From Mesorhizobium sp. 113-3-3 (GTDB lineage Bacteria > Pseudomonadota > Alphaproteobacteria > Rhizobiales > Rhizobiaceae), in assembly GCF_016756495.1 (NCBI RefSeq), contig NZ_AP023243.1:4778501-4842500 (forward strand): a DNA stretch of 64,000 nucleotides, in the 5' to 3' direction. Of this stretch, positions 1 through 9,392 are shown in pieces (position 1 is the stretch's first letter; the number at the start of each line of letters is the position of its first letter). The translations under genes were made by a program, and so were the position numbers. Under the pieces are notes generated by a model. The model worked only from the letters and a program-made list of their open reading frames with translations, was not told the origin of the DNA and made no database searches.

Positions 1-349
1 AGCGGACAGGATCGAGCCCCTTGAGCTCATCGTCACTGCTGCGCGAAAACAGGAACTTGCCGGTCAGGCCGGCGCGAACGCCGCCATCATCGACCAACGC
101 CAGCGAAATGTTGTCGTTGCGCGAAGTGAAGCGTGCCTGGGGGCCGGCCTTGCCCAGGGATATGATGGGCTGGGCGCTGAGCATGTATTTCTTGCCGCCC
201 TCGAAATTCGGCGCGACAAGGCCAGTGGCGCCAACCGTCAGATACCAGTCGCCGGACAGCCAGCCCAAGGGACCGTCACCGGCCTCGGCCGCGGAGGCGC
301 CCAGCAAGGCGGCGGTCAGAAGCAGCGGAATCGCCCGGACAATACGCAT
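1..349 (-). CDS. MipA/OmpV family outer-membrane protein, N-terminal part
   Basis: This is the first 116 codons of a gene that runs off the left edge. The product begins with a signal peptide of about 23 residues (MRIVRAIPLLL... ending ASAAEA). The mature start, with GDWYLTVGATGLVAPNFEGG and then FTSRNDNISLAL, is typical of MipA/OmpV proteins, which form an outer-membrane beta-barrel and in some bacteria scaffold murein enzymes. The ATG at 349 follows an AAGGGG ribosome site. The barrel strands and C-terminus lie outside the window, so the family call rests on the N-terminus alone. Confidence 0.75.
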   Translation of the reverse strand, partial: MRIVRAIPLLLTAALLGASAAEAGDGPLGWLSGDWYLTVGATGLVAPNFEGGKKYMLSAQPIISLGKAGPQARFTSRNDNISLALVDDGGVRAGLTGKFLFSRSSDDELKGLDPVR

Positions 350-479
350 CGATACCCCTTACGCGAAACACGCCGGAACAAACACCCGGCATCGCTCAAG
401 CCATGGCGCCAGTTCGGTAAAATTTGACTTAACATCCGTAACAGTTGCGTCGGCCAACCTTGTGTCCGGCCACGCCGGA

Positions 480-692
480 TCAGGCGCGGCGCGGCGCGGT
501 CGGCAGGTCCAGCAGCCCTCTCACGGTCTTGCTGCCCTTGCCCGCAATGCGCACCGATCCGTCGTCGCCCACCTCCACCGTCGCACCGTTGGCAAAGCTT
601 AGCGACCAGCCGTCGCCCCTGGCGTTGCGGCGGCGGTCGGTAAGCTCGATACCGGCAGCGGTGACAAGGGCGACGATCCCGTCAGCGTTCAT
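480..692 (-). CDS. Small hypothetical protein
   Basis: 70 residues, family not recognised. The ATG at 692 is preferred over a TTG at 719 because GGAAGGAAAGCG precedes it at good spacing; it also lies 23 nt after the stop of the phosphoesterase gene, so the two are probably co-transcribed. The protein is soluble, with a central stretch GATVEVGDDGSVRIAG that looks like short beta strands, and an arginine-rich middle. No signal peptide or membrane segment is seen. Confidence 0.55.
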   Translation of the reverse strand: MNADGIVALVTAAGIELTDRRRNARGDGWSLSFANGATVEVGDDGSVRIAGKGSKTVRGLLDLPTAPRRA

Positions 693-715
693 CGCTTTCC
701 TTCCGACACGGGCCT

Positions 716-2266
716 TCAATTGAGGTCGAGCCCGGTGGTAAGATCGCCGAGCGGCGGTTCACCATGCACCGCAACGGCCCTGTCGCGAACCACGATGCCG
801 TGCAGCACCGGCAGTTCGAAGCGCTCCGTGATGAAGCGCAGGATCGAAGTCGTGTCGTAGGGCGTCTGATCGACATAGCCGTGCTTGGCGAAGGGCGAAA
901 CGATGATGGCGGGGACGCGTGAGCCAGGCCCCCAGCGGTCGCCCTTGGGCGGAGCTACGTGATCCCAGATGCCGCCATTCTCGTCATAGGTGACGACCAC
1001 CAGCATATGCGGCCATTGCGGGCTTTTCTCCAGATGGGCGACGACGTCGGCGATATGGCGATCTCCGGCTTGGATGTCGGCATAGCCGGAATGCTCGTTG
1101 AGATTGCCCTGCGGCTTGTAGAAGGAAACCTGTGGCAGGGCGCCGTCGTCGATCGCCTGGATGAAGCTAACGCCGCCCAGCCCACCGTCACGCAGATGTT
1201 CGCGCCTGGCTTCGGTGCCGGGCGCGTAATTGGCATAATAGTTGAACGGTTGGTGGTGGTACTGGAAATTCGGAACCGGCGCGTTGTTGCCATGGTCGAG
1301 CGTGTACTGCCAGGCGCCCGAATACCATGCCCAGGTGACGTGCTTGAGGCTAAGCATGTCGCCGATGGTCGGCTCCGTCTGGGGCGGCAGCGTGGTGGGC
1401 TTGGACGGATCCGCAAGGAGCCTATCGCCGCCAGGCGCCGGATCGTTGCCGCTCGGTTGGTAAGGCGGCTGCATCGTGTTCACCGCGTGGAAGTCCGGCG
1501 TCAGATTGCCATCGGAGACAAATTTCGGAATGCCGTCGCGCGCCGATTTCGGCGAATTGTCGGCGATCTTCAGCGCTGTGCCGCTATCATCCGTCACCGA
1601 AATCGATGGTTTGGCCGGGCTCTTGTCGGCATCGGCGTAGTAAGGCGCGCAAGCGCAGATCAGCCATTGGTGGTTGAAAAACGAGCCGCCGAACCCACCC
1701 ATGAAGAAATGATCGGCCAGCACGTATTTCTGCGCGACCGCCCACATGTCGGTCTTGGAAGCGTCCCAGTTGCTCATCGGCATGGCGCCTGAATCGGCCC
1801 AGGCAACGAACATGTCGTTCTTGCCGCCGTTGATCTGCATCTGGTTCTGGTAATAGCGATGCCAGAGATCGTGCGTCGTGACGCTGAGCGGCACGTTGAA
1901 ACCCTTCGGGTCGTTCACGGTGAACGGCGCGTTTGGAAGGTGCTCGGTCATCGCCTGCGTCACCGGCGGCGTGACGCCCTTGGCGGTCAGCCCGTCCCAC
2001 ACCGGCGGCAGTTCGGACAGCACCGAGCCGTCACGGTCGCGCTGCTGCAGGCTTTCCTGGCTGGCTTTGTCGATGCCTTCGGCACCGGGAAAATGGCCAT
2101 AGAGATTGTCGAAGGCGCGGTTCTCGGCGAAGATGACGACCACCGTTTCTATCTTGGCGATGCCATCCGGCGGATCGCCGGGCTGTGCTGCGAGTGCGCA
2201 AGCCGCAGTGGCAGCGAACAGGGCGAGAGTTGAGGAAAACAGGGCGAGTCCGTGGGATCGCTTCAT
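716..2266 (-). CDS. Secreted phosphoesterase (phospholipase C / acid phosphatase family)
   Basis: 516 residues. A signal peptide (about 26 residues, ending CALAAQ) sends it to the periplasm or outside. Family motifs are clear: FAENRAFDNLYGHFPG near the N-terminus and, near the C-terminus, VVTYDENGGIWDHVAPP followed by GPGSRVPAIIVSPFAKHG. This is the phosphoesterase family that includes bacterial phospholipases C and AcpA-type acid phosphatases, which release phosphate from phospholipids or organic phosphates. The ATG at 2266 has AGGGAGGT seven bases upstream; ATG 2272 abuts that site and is less likely. Substrate (lipid or small phosphomonoester) cannot be decided from sequence. Confidence 0.85.
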   Translation of the reverse strand: MKRSHGLALFSSTLALFAATAACALAAQPGDPPDGIAKIETVVVIFAENRAFDNLYGHFPGAEGIDKASQESLQQRDRDGSVLSELPPVWDGLTAKGVTPPVTQAMTEHLPNAPFTVNDPKGFNVPLSVTTHDLWHRYYQNQMQINGGKNDMFVAWADSGAMPMSNWDASKTDMWAVAQKYVLADHFFMGGFGGSFFNHQWLICACAPYYADADKSPAKPSISVTDDSGTALKIADNSPKSARDGIPKFVSDGNLTPDFHAVNTMQPPYQPSGNDPAPGGDRLLADPSKPTTLPPQTEPTIGDMLSLKHVTWAWYSGAWQYTLDHGNNAPVPNFQYHHQPFNYYANYAPGTEARREHLRDGGLGGVSFIQAIDDGALPQVSFYKPQGNLNEHSGYADIQAGDRHIADVVAHLEKSPQWPHMLVVVTYDENGGIWDHVAPPKGDRWGPGSRVPAIIVSPFAKHGYVDQTPYDTTSILRFITERFELPVLHGIVVRDRAVAVHGEPPLGDLTTGLDLN

Positions 2267-2409
2267 TGTCATACCTCCCTGATGCAAAGCCGGATGACAC
2301 CAGCTTCGCGGCGCCTTTGCAATAGCCACCGCGCTGGACGGGTAGTGCCATTGGGATTACCTTCCTTTCAACCGCAGGATGCGCGGCCAGATGTGAAGGG
2401 AGACGGATC

Positions 2410-2964
2410 ATGACCTTGCAAGGCGATGCCCTGAAAGACGCGATCGGCCGGACGCGGGACAAATGGGGATGGTTTGTGGGGCTCGGCGTGCTTTTGCTGA
2501 TCTTCGGCGGCATTGCCTTTGGCAATCTGTTCATCGCCACGGTCGCCTCGGTCTATGTCGTCGGCTGGCTGATGCTGATGGCCGGCATCATCGAGATCCT
2601 CCATGCTTTCGGGGTAAAGACCTGGAGCCGCTTCTTCTACTGGCTGCTCAGCGGGCTGCTTTACGCCATCGCTGGCTTCTTCGCCTTCGACAATCCGCTG
2701 CTGGCCTCGGCGGTGCTGACCTTCCTGCTGGCCGTTGCGCTCGTCGCCTCCGGCGCGCTGCGGGCCTGGGTCGGCTACAGCCACCGTCCGGAACAGGGCT
2801 GGGGCTGGATCGTCGCGGCAGGCCTCATCAGCGTGCTTGCCGGCCTGATCATCGCCATGGGTTGGCCGGTCAACAGCCTGTGGGTGCTCGGACTGTTCCT
2901 GGCGATCGACCTGATCTTCCAGGGCTGGAGCTTCATCGCGATCGGACTGGCGCTGAAAAAGTAA
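2410..2964 (+). CDS. HdeD family (DUF308) membrane protein
   Basis: 184 residues with six predicted membrane segments arranged as three hairpins, beginning GWFVGLGVLLLIFGGIAFGN and ending in a short lysine tail. This is the HdeD/DUF308 architecture; HdeD is linked to acid resistance in E. coli, but in alphaproteobacteria the role is not established. An upstream GGGAGACGG serves as ribosome site. It is convergent with ribF, whose stop lies 2 nt away. Regulation is not visible. Confidence 0.8.
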   Translation: MTLQGDALKDAIGRTRDKWGWFVGLGVLLLIFGGIAFGNLFIATVASVYVVGWLMLMAGIIEILHAFGVKTWSRFFYWLLSGLLYAIAGFFAFDNPLLASAVLTFLLAVALVASGALRAWVGYSHRPEQGWGWIVAAGLISVLAGLIIAMGWPVNSLWVLGLFLAIDLIFQGWSFIAIGLALKK

Positions 2965-2965
2965 G

Positions 2966-3946
2966 TCAGAAAGCAATGGCCGCGTCGAGCTGCGAAAGCG
3001 GCTTGACGCCGGCGAGCAGCGCACTCGCCTCGGCTTCATCGCGCTTCATCTGCACCACCAATGCATCGAGGCCGTCGAATTTGATCTCGCTGCGCAGGAA
3101 GCCGAAGAACGAGACCTCGCAGGTCTCGCCGTAGAGATCGCCGGAAAAATCGAAGACGAAGGTTTCCAGAAGCGGCGCGCCATTGTCGTCGACGGTCGGG
3201 CGCCGGCCGAAGCTGGCTACACCATCATGCAACGTGCCGTCGGCGCGGCGGAAGCGGACGGCATAAATCCCTTCCTTCAGAGTCGCTTCCGGTGAAAGCC
3301 TCATGTTGGCAGTAGGAAAGCCCAGCGTGCGGCCGAGCTGCTGGCCGCCGATCACTTCAGCCTCGACCGTGAAGCGATAGCCGAACAGGCCGGCAGCCTC
3401 GGCCACCTCGCCATCGCAGAGCAAAGCCCGGATCCGGCTTGACGAAACCACCTCCGCGCCCTCGTCGCGAAAAGCGTCGACGAGCGTGACGCCAAAGCCA
3501 TGGCGTTCGCCGGCCGCCATCAGATAGGCCGGTCCGCCCTGGCGGTCCTTGCCGAAATGGAAATCGAACCCGGTCACGGCGTGGGTGATGCCGAGCGTCC
3601 TCTCCAGCACGCCGGTGACGAAGGCTTCCGCCGACAGCGCGGCAAAGTCGCGCGTGAACGGTTGCTCGACGAGCGCGGCAAAGCCCAGCAAGGACAAGAG
3701 CCGCGCCTTCATCGGCGGCGGCGTCAGCACGAACAACGGCATGTCGGGCCTGAAGACCTTCCGCGGGTGCGGTTCGAAGCTCAGCACCAGGGCCGGCACG
3801 TCACGCCGCACAGCCTCGGCCAGCGCCCGTTCAAGCACCGCCTGATGGCCACGGTGGACGCCGTCGAAATTGCCGATCGCGACAACGCCGCCACGCAAGT
3901 CGGCGGGCAGTGGCGCCGTCGCGGTGAGATGCTGGAAGCCTACCAT
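2966..3946 (-). CDS. ribF: Bifunctional riboflavin kinase / FAD synthetase
   Basis: 326 residues. It phosphorylates riboflavin to FMN and adenylylates FMN to FAD in the cytosol. The N-terminal FAD-synthetase half shows the nucleotidyltransferase motif GNFDGVHRGH (residues 25-34) and SSSRIR near residue 170; the C-terminal riboflavin-kinase half shows GRTLGFPTANMRL (PTAN at about 211-214). The ATG at 3946 is used because GTAGGTGG precedes it; two GTG codons lie just upstream in frame. It begins 6 nt after the stop of the HAD hydrolase gene, so the two form an operon, an arrangement I recall from other Rhizobiales. Confidence 0.95.
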   Translation of the reverse strand: MVGFQHLTATAPLPADLRGGVVAIGNFDGVHRGHQAVLERALAEAVRRDVPALVLSFEPHPRKVFRPDMPLFVLTPPPMKARLLSLLGFAALVEQPFTRDFAALSAEAFVTGVLERTLGITHAVTGFDFHFGKDRQGGPAYLMAAGERHGFGVTLVDAFRDEGAEVVSSSRIRALLCDGEVAEAAGLFGYRFTVEAEVIGGQQLGRTLGFPTANMRLSPEATLKEGIYAVRFRRADGTLHDGVASFGRRPTVDDNGAPLLETFVFDFSGDLYGETCEVSFFGFLRSEIKFDGLDALVVQMKRDEAEASALLAGVKPLSQLDAAIAF

Positions 3947-3952
3947 CACCAC

Positions 3953-4813
3953 CTACTGCAGTCTGACCATGACGGCCACGGGACGATAGCCGTGCCGCTC
4001 CAGGAAGAGCCCGAGCTTGGCCGGATCCGGCCGGGATGCATCGCCGTAGTCGCGGGCATGGATGCCGCCGGAGACATAGAGAACGTCGAAACCATTGTCG
4101 GCCGCGCCCTTCACATCGGTCATCATCCCATCGCCGATGGCCAATATCCGGGAACGCTCGACCGGCCGGCCAAGCACCTCCGCCACCTCCTTCATCGCGA
4201 GATCGTAGATCGGTGCGTAGGGCTTTCCCGCGATCAACGTGCGGCCGCCGAGCTGGGCATAGTCGCGCGCCAGGGCGCCGGCGCACCAGATGATGCGCTC
4301 GCCCCGCTCCACCATGATATCGGGATTGGCGCAGATGAACGGCAGGTTCCTGGCCCGCAACCGGCGCAAAAGGTCGGTATAATCCTCAGGCTTCTCGACC
4401 TCGTCATCGAACAGTCCGGTGCATACGACGCCGGCGGCCTCGAATTCCTCGACGAGCTCGACATCGAGACCGTCATAGAGGGTGAGATCGCGGTCGGCGC
4501 CGATGTGGAAGATCTTGCGTGGACCTTCGGCGATCAGGTCGCGGGTCACATCGCCCGAGGTCACGACACGGTCGTAGGCTGACGGCGGAACACCGATCAC
4601 ACTCATCTGGGCCACGACATCGGCGCTGCGGCGTGGCGAATTGGTGATGAGAACAACGGGAATACCGGCAGCCCTTGCCCTGGCCAGCGCCGCCGCGGCC
4701 GCCGGAAAATGCCATTCGCCATTGTGCACCACGCCCCAGACATCGCAAAGAATTGCCGAATAGGCTTTGCAGACGTCTTCGAGCGAGCCGACGATGTCAG
4801 GCGAATTCGCCAT
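3953..4813 (-). CDS. HAD-superfamily hydrolase, TIGR01459-like
   Basis: 286 residues. HAD motif I reads ILCDVWGVVHNG (nucleophile Asp24; the usual second acid is replaced by Trp, as in this subfamily), motif II is VVLITNSPR, and motif IV is ILAIGDGMMTDVKGA. This resembles the NagD-like class IIA group often found next to ribF, suggesting a sugar- or flavin-phosphate phosphatase, but the substrate is unknown. The ATG at 4813 has GAAGGAAACGGC in front; the longer reading from 4903 lacks such a site. It is divergent from the TadG-like gene at 5110. Confidence 0.85.
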   Translation of the reverse strand: MANSPDIVGSLEDVCKAYSAILCDVWGVVHNGEWHFPAAAAALARARAAGIPVVLITNSPRRSADVVAQMSVIGVPPSAYDRVVTSGDVTRDLIAEGPRKIFHIGADRDLTLYDGLDVELVEEFEAAGVVCTGLFDDEVEKPEDYTDLLRRLRARNLPFICANPDIMVERGERIIWCAGALARDYAQLGGRTLIAGKPYAPIYDLAMKEVAEVLGRPVERSRILAIGDGMMTDVKGAADNGFDVLYVSGGIHARDYGDASRPDPAKLGLFLERHGYRPVAVMVRLQ

Positions 4814-5109
4814 GCCGTTTCCTTCAATATGAGCGTTGCGAGTGCCGTGGCCGACGGTTCGCCGCAGCGGATTCGAATTATCCGAACCGATCCATGCTGT
4901 CACCAGCTTTCACCGGGAGATCGGCGCGAAGGCCACCCGCGCGCCCGATCGGGAGCATCCGCCGGCGGCCAAAACCGCGACTGTACAGCGTTTGGTTAAC
5001 GCGCGTTGAAAGCCCGGCTCGATCTTGGACATATTACGGCAACCTGAAATTTAACGATTTATGACAGTGTCTCGACCGATAATCGATTTGGCGGGGGTAG
5101 TTTGGTGCA
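4814..5109. other. Divergent intergenic region, HAD hydrolase / TadG-like gene
   Basis: 296 bases without a convincing gene. It must hold promoters for both flanking genes. A TTTGGTTAAC motif lies at 4991-5000, and an A/T-rich stretch (GAAATTTAACGATTTATGAC) lies about 60 nt before the TadG start. No clear hairpin or operator was found. Confidence 0.5.
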
Positions 5110-7062
5110 ATGATCCGGAGATTCGGAAGCGATCGGCGTGGCAATTATGCACTCATGACGGTCCTCGCCACGGTACCAATCATGGGCGGCCTGGCGCTCG
5201 GCGTCGACTATACGGAAATGACGCGCCAGCGACAAAATGCCTTGAACGCCCTGGACGCCGCCGGCGTCGCCACTGCCCAGCAGATCGTTGCCGGCGCCAG
5301 CGACGCCGACGCCAAGGCGTATGCCAAGAATTTCTTCGAAGCCAATCTCGCGCATATCGATCCAGCCAACACCACGCTGGCCGTGACGCTGCCCAACAAC
5401 AACGCGGGCGGCGGCACCTTGAAGCTCTGCAGTACCTTGACCTACAAACCCTACTTCCTGCCGACGGCAAAAATGCTGGTGGGCGGCAGCACCGCCAACA
5501 GCGACATCAGCTTCGGCGCGTGCTCGGAAGTCCGCCTGAAGAATACGCTGGAAGTGTCGCTGGTGCTCGACAATTCCGGCTCGATGACGGAACTCGGCAA
5601 AGGATCCAACAAGGTACGGTTCGACCTCCTCAAGGATGCCGCCAAACAGCTGGTCGACCAGTTGGCTGGCCAGGCGCAGATGATGAAGCAGGTCACCAAG
5701 CCGGTCCAGTTCAGCCTGGTTCCCTTCGCCGCGTCGGTCAATGTTGGCCCCGGCAACGCCTCGGCATCCTGGATGGACACCACCGGGATTTCACCGATCC
5801 ATCATGAGAATTTCGACTGGGCGAGCATGAGTTCGACCTATTCGTCCACCAAGTACGCCCAGAATATCGCCGGCGTCTGGTACGCCAAGGGCACCGGTTG
5901 GGACGCAACCCAGAAGGACCAGCCGCTGACCCGCTTCTCCATCTACAGCCAGATGAAGCGCACGGCCTCGGCCACCTACGTGGCGCAGTTCAAATGCACC
6001 TCGACCTATTCCAACGGCTCCTGCAAGACCTGGCAAAGCGGCTACAACTATACCTATGGAAACGTCGCTTCCTGGGGCGGCTGTGTCGAGTCGCGGCCTT
6101 ATCCTTACAATATCGACGACACCGCGGCGGCGACCGGGACGCCGGCGACGCTGTTCGTGCCCATGTTCGCGCCCGATGAAACCGATCTCACCGACAGCAA
6201 CATCCCGGCTCGCCCCGCCAACAACAATTGGATTGCTGACGGGTCGTCGGGCAACAGCGCGGCACGCCAGAGCTATATGCCGAAATATTTTACCGACCCG
6301 GGCACCACGGTTACTCCAGCCTACGGCATGGATGCCGGCCCCAATACGAGTTGCAGCACCACGCCTATCACGCCGCTGACCGATGTTTCCACGACGGCCG
6401 GTGCGGGCGCGGTCAAGTCTGCGATCGACGCCATGGCTGCGGATGGCGCCACCAATGTGCCTGAAGGCATGGCATGGGGCTGGAGGAGCCTTTCCAGCGC
6501 TGCCCCGTTCACCGAGGGCAGACCCGAGACAGAAAGAGGCAACGACAAGGTTCTGATCGTCCTGACCGATGGTGCGAACACCTATTACACACCAACGTCG
6601 GTGACGGCCCAGACCTACTCTGGAACCAACTGGAACTATGGTGGAAACGATCTGGCGGGCAGCAAAGCCATCTATTCGGCGCTGGGCTACATCGTGCCGT
6701 TCAGCAACGCCTACAGCTATGGTCGGATGTTCCTTGGCACCAGCGGCAGCGTCAGCAAGACCGACTATTCAAACGCCAACTACACCAAGGCGATGAACGA
6801 GTACTTCACGACGTTGTGCAACAATGCCAAGGCCGCCAACATCATGGTCATGACCATTGCGCTCGACCTCGATGCCAACAAGGCGGCGGAGAAAACACAG
6901 ATGGATGCGCTGAAGGCCTGCTCGTCGGATTCCCGCTTCAGCAAGGATCCGGCCGATCCGAGTAAGCCGATGAAACTGTTCTGGAATTCGACCGGGGCGA
7001 CACTGTCCGACGATTTCAAGGCGATCGGCAACGAACTGTCCAACCTGCGCATCGTCAGCTGA
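5110..7062 (+). CDS. TadG-like pilus-assembly protein with von Willebrand A motifs (copy 1)
   Basis: 650 residues. A short basic head (RRFGSDRRGNYALM) is followed by one membrane segment at about 14-34 and the DYTEM...ALDAAGVATAQ region typical of the TadE/TadG Tad domain. A MIDAS motif DNSGSM is at 154-159 and the matching strand VLIVLTDGAN around 481-490, so the vWA domain is split by roughly 330 residues carrying several cysteines. Such proteins sit at the envelope and help assemble Flp pili or adhesive surfaces. No tad ATPase or platform gene is nearby. A tandem paralogue follows. GGGGG about 14 nt before the ATG is a weak ribosome site, shared by the paralogue. Confidence 0.85.
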   Translation: MIRRFGSDRRGNYALMTVLATVPIMGGLALGVDYTEMTRQRQNALNALDAAGVATAQQIVAGASDADAKAYAKNFFEANLAHIDPANTTLAVTLPNNNAGGGTLKLCSTLTYKPYFLPTAKMLVGGSTANSDISFGACSEVRLKNTLEVSLVLDNSGSMTELGKGSNKVRFDLLKDAAKQLVDQLAGQAQMMKQVTKPVQFSLVPFAASVNVGPGNASASWMDTTGISPIHHENFDWASMSSTYSSTKYAQNIAGVWYAKGTGWDATQKDQPLTRFSIYSQMKRTASATYVAQFKCTSTYSNGSCKTWQSGYNYTYGNVASWGGCVESRPYPYNIDDTAAATGTPATLFVPMFAPDETDLTDSNIPARPANNNWIADGSSGNSAARQSYMPKYFTDPGTTVTPAYGMDAGPNTSCSTTPITPLTDVSTTAGAGAVKSAIDAMAADGATNVPEGMAWGWRSLSSAAPFTEGRPETERGNDKVLIVLTDGANTYYTPTSVTAQTYSGTNWNYGGNDLAGSKAIYSALGYIVPFSNAYSYGRMFLGTSGSVSKTDYSNANYTKAMNEYFTTLCNNAKAANIMVMTIALDLDANKAAEKTQMDALKACSSDSRFSKDPADPSKPMKLFWNSTGATLSDDFKAIGNELSNLRIVS

Positions 7063-7083
7063 TCGACAGGTTCCGCTCGCGAG

Positions 7084-7107
7084 AACGCCCTGCCCCGACA
7101 GGGCGTT
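7084..7107 (+). terminator. Intrinsic terminator after TadG-like copy 1
   Basis: A 9-bp stem AACGCCCTG / CAGGGCGTT with loop CCCCGA, starting 22 nt after the stop and ending in TTTC. It separates the two paralogous genes transcriptionally. Confidence 0.7.
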
Positions 7108-7261
7108 TCGCTGTTGGACCGGGTCGGGCCGCAGGCTTGCATTGGTTAGCGGTTGGTGAAGCGCCAGCCAAGCAATAGAGCGGTTTCCCAAACCCGTCCT
7201 TCAGCGTTTTGTGAAAAGCTGGCGTCAATCGAGAATCCGCCGGCGGGGGCCGCTGCAAGAC

Positions 7262-9247
7262 ATGCTTGAACTTTGGCGTCAGTTCCGCCGCGACAGGCGC
7301 GGCAACTATGCACTTATGACTGTCGTGGCGATGGTGCCGCTGATGGGCGGCCTGGCGATCGCGGTCGACTTCACGGAAATGAACCGCGAAAAGCAAATGG
7401 TGACGAATGCGCTCGACGCCGCCAATTTCGCCACGGCGCGCCGGCTGACGGAAGGCGCGACCGACGACCAGTTGAAGGCTTATGCGCTCGACTTCTTCAA
7501 TGCCAATTTGAACGATATCGATCCGGCCAGCGCGACGCTCAACGTCACCTTGCCCAGCAGCACCAGCGGCGGCGGCCTGATGACAATGACGGCGCAGCTT
7601 GCCTACAAGCCCTATTTCTATCCTGGCTTCGCCCAGATCGTCGGCAAATCGACAATCGATGCGAACCAGAATATCACCTTCAGCGTCACCTCCCAGGTCA
7701 GGCTGAAGAACACGCTGGAAGTCGCCCTGGTGCTCGACAATTCCGGATCGATGACCACGCTCGGCACGGGCTCGGGCCAAAAGCGCATCGATCTTCTCAA
7801 GACCGCGTCCAAGCAGCTTGTCGACACGCTGGCCCAGCAGGCGGTCATGATCAAGCAGGTCGACAAGCCGGTGCAGTTCGGCCTCGTGCCCTTTGCCGCT
7901 TCGGTCAATGTCGGCCCCGCCAATGGCAACGCATCGTGGATGGACACGGAGGGCCTGTCGCCGGTGTCGAACGAGAATTTCGACTGGTCGACGCTGAATG
8001 CGGCCAACAAATACGCCCAGCAGACCAACGGCATCTGGTACAAACGCGGCACCGGCTGGGGCAGCGAGGAAGGCCAGACGCTGACCCGGTTTTCACTCTA
8101 CCGGGACATGAAGGTGGTCACCAACCACGAGCGTGTCGTCAACAGCAAGCGGGTGGTTTGCGACGAGTACAATTCGAACAACACCTGCAGACGCAGCCAC
8201 GACGAATATGACTACATCGATTCCTACGGTCCGTTCGCCAGCTGGCAAGGCTGCGTGGAGGCCCGACCCTATCCCTACAACGTCAACGACGCTTCGCCGT
8301 CCGGTGGCTCGGCCAACACCGGCATAGGCGTCGGTGATCCGGCAACGATGTTCGTGCCGATGTTCGCCCCGGACGAACCCGGCAATCACTGGAAGCTCAC
8401 GCAGGACCCCGACGAAGCGGCGCCTGTGACCTACGGCGCGGTGAACAGCTGGTGGAACGACGATCCTACGAGCAGCACCGGTCAATCGCGGCTGCGCAAC
8501 ATGGCCAAGTATTTCCAGCCGCGGCCGATCGATGCGCCGGCCCTGCCCGCCGGCAACGGCCCGAACTACAGCTGCACCACCAACCCCATCACGCCGCTGA
8601 CCGATGTCAGCGTGGCCGATGGAGCCACCTCGATCAAGGCGGCGATAGACCTGATGCAGCCGAATGGCGGCACCAATGTTCCAGAAGGCCTGGCGTGGGG
8701 CTGGCGGGTGGTATCAAGCGGCGAACCGTTCACGCAAGGGCGCCCGGAAACGGAAAAGGGCAACGACAAGGTCGTGATCGTGCTGACCGACGGCGCCAAC
8801 ACCTACTATACGCCGTCTTCGCTGGGCTATTCGGACCCCGCCAACTCGAAATCGACCTATGCGTCCTACGGCTATCTCAACCCGGGTTACAACGGCACCT
8901 CGGTCGGGCGCATGTTCATGGGCACATCGAGCGCCATCGGGCAGTTCGACTATTCGAACGGCAATTACACCAATGCGCTCAACGAGCAGATGGCAACGCT
9001 TTGCAACAACGCCAAGGCGGCCAACATCATGGTGATGACGGTGGCGCTCGATCTGTCTACGACCAAGGCCAGCGACAAGCTGGCGATCGACGCGCTGAAA
9101 TCCTGCTCGTCGGACTCGCGCTTCCGCAAGGACCCGACCGATCCGAGCAAACCGGCGAAGCTGTTCTGGAACGCGACGGGCGCCAGCCTGTCGAACGACT
9201 TCAAGGAAATCGGCAACGAACTGTCGAACCTGCGGGTGGTCGGCTAG
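7262..9247 (+). CDS. TadG-like pilus-assembly protein with von Willebrand A motifs (copy 2)
   Basis: 661 residues, a clear tandem paralogue of the preceding gene: same RRGNYALMTV head and membrane segment, MIDAS motif DNSGSM at 159-164, split vWA domain with VIVLTDGAN around residue 510, and a closely matching C-terminus (GNELSNLRVVG against GNELSNLRIVS). The ATG at 7262 is chosen because it gives the same distance to RRGNYALM as copy 1 and has a matching GGGGG about 14 nt upstream; a GTG at 7211 would add 17 residues. The insert between the vWA halves differs most between copies, including a NSKRVVCDEYNSNNTC stretch. Confidence 0.85.
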   Translation: MLELWRQFRRDRRGNYALMTVVAMVPLMGGLAIAVDFTEMNREKQMVTNALDAANFATARRLTEGATDDQLKAYALDFFNANLNDIDPASATLNVTLPSSTSGGGLMTMTAQLAYKPYFYPGFAQIVGKSTIDANQNITFSVTSQVRLKNTLEVALVLDNSGSMTTLGTGSGQKRIDLLKTASKQLVDTLAQQAVMIKQVDKPVQFGLVPFAASVNVGPANGNASWMDTEGLSPVSNENFDWSTLNAANKYAQQTNGIWYKRGTGWGSEEGQTLTRFSLYRDMKVVTNHERVVNSKRVVCDEYNSNNTCRRSHDEYDYIDSYGPFASWQGCVEARPYPYNVNDASPSGGSANTGIGVGDPATMFVPMFAPDEPGNHWKLTQDPDEAAPVTYGAVNSWWNDDPTSSTGQSRLRNMAKYFQPRPIDAPALPAGNGPNYSCTTNPITPLTDVSVADGATSIKAAIDLMQPNGGTNVPEGLAWGWRVVSSGEPFTQGRPETEKGNDKVVIVLTDGANTYYTPSSLGYSDPANSKSTYASYGYLNPGYNGTSVGRMFMGTSSAIGQFDYSNGNYTNALNEQMATLCNNAKAANIMVMTVALDLSTTKASDKLAIDALKSCSSDSRFRKDPTDPSKPAKLFWNATGASLSNDFKEIGNELSNLRVVG

Positions 9248-9258
9248 GCACATCCCAT

Positions 9259-9286
9259 CGGGGTCACTTTCGGCGACATGACCCCG
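9259..9286 (+). terminator. Possible hairpin terminator after TadG-like copy 2
   Basis: Stem CGGGGTCA / TGACCCCG with a 12-nt loop, 12 nt after the stop. There is no U-run after it, so it may only be a 3'-end-protecting hairpin. Confidence 0.35.
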
Positions 9287-9392
9287 CCCTGGCGCAACGC
9301 CTGGTCCCGGCAAGCCCTTGCGGGCGCCTGCCGTGACGGGCAGACATCGACCACTCGCGGGATCGCATCGCGGGCATGCCCGGGGACGAACA

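Noticed and set aside
4991..5060. CtrA-like half-sites (GGTTAAC, TTAACGAT) before TadG copy 1
   Set aside because: No pair with the proper TTAA-N7-TTAA spacing; single half-sites are common by chance.
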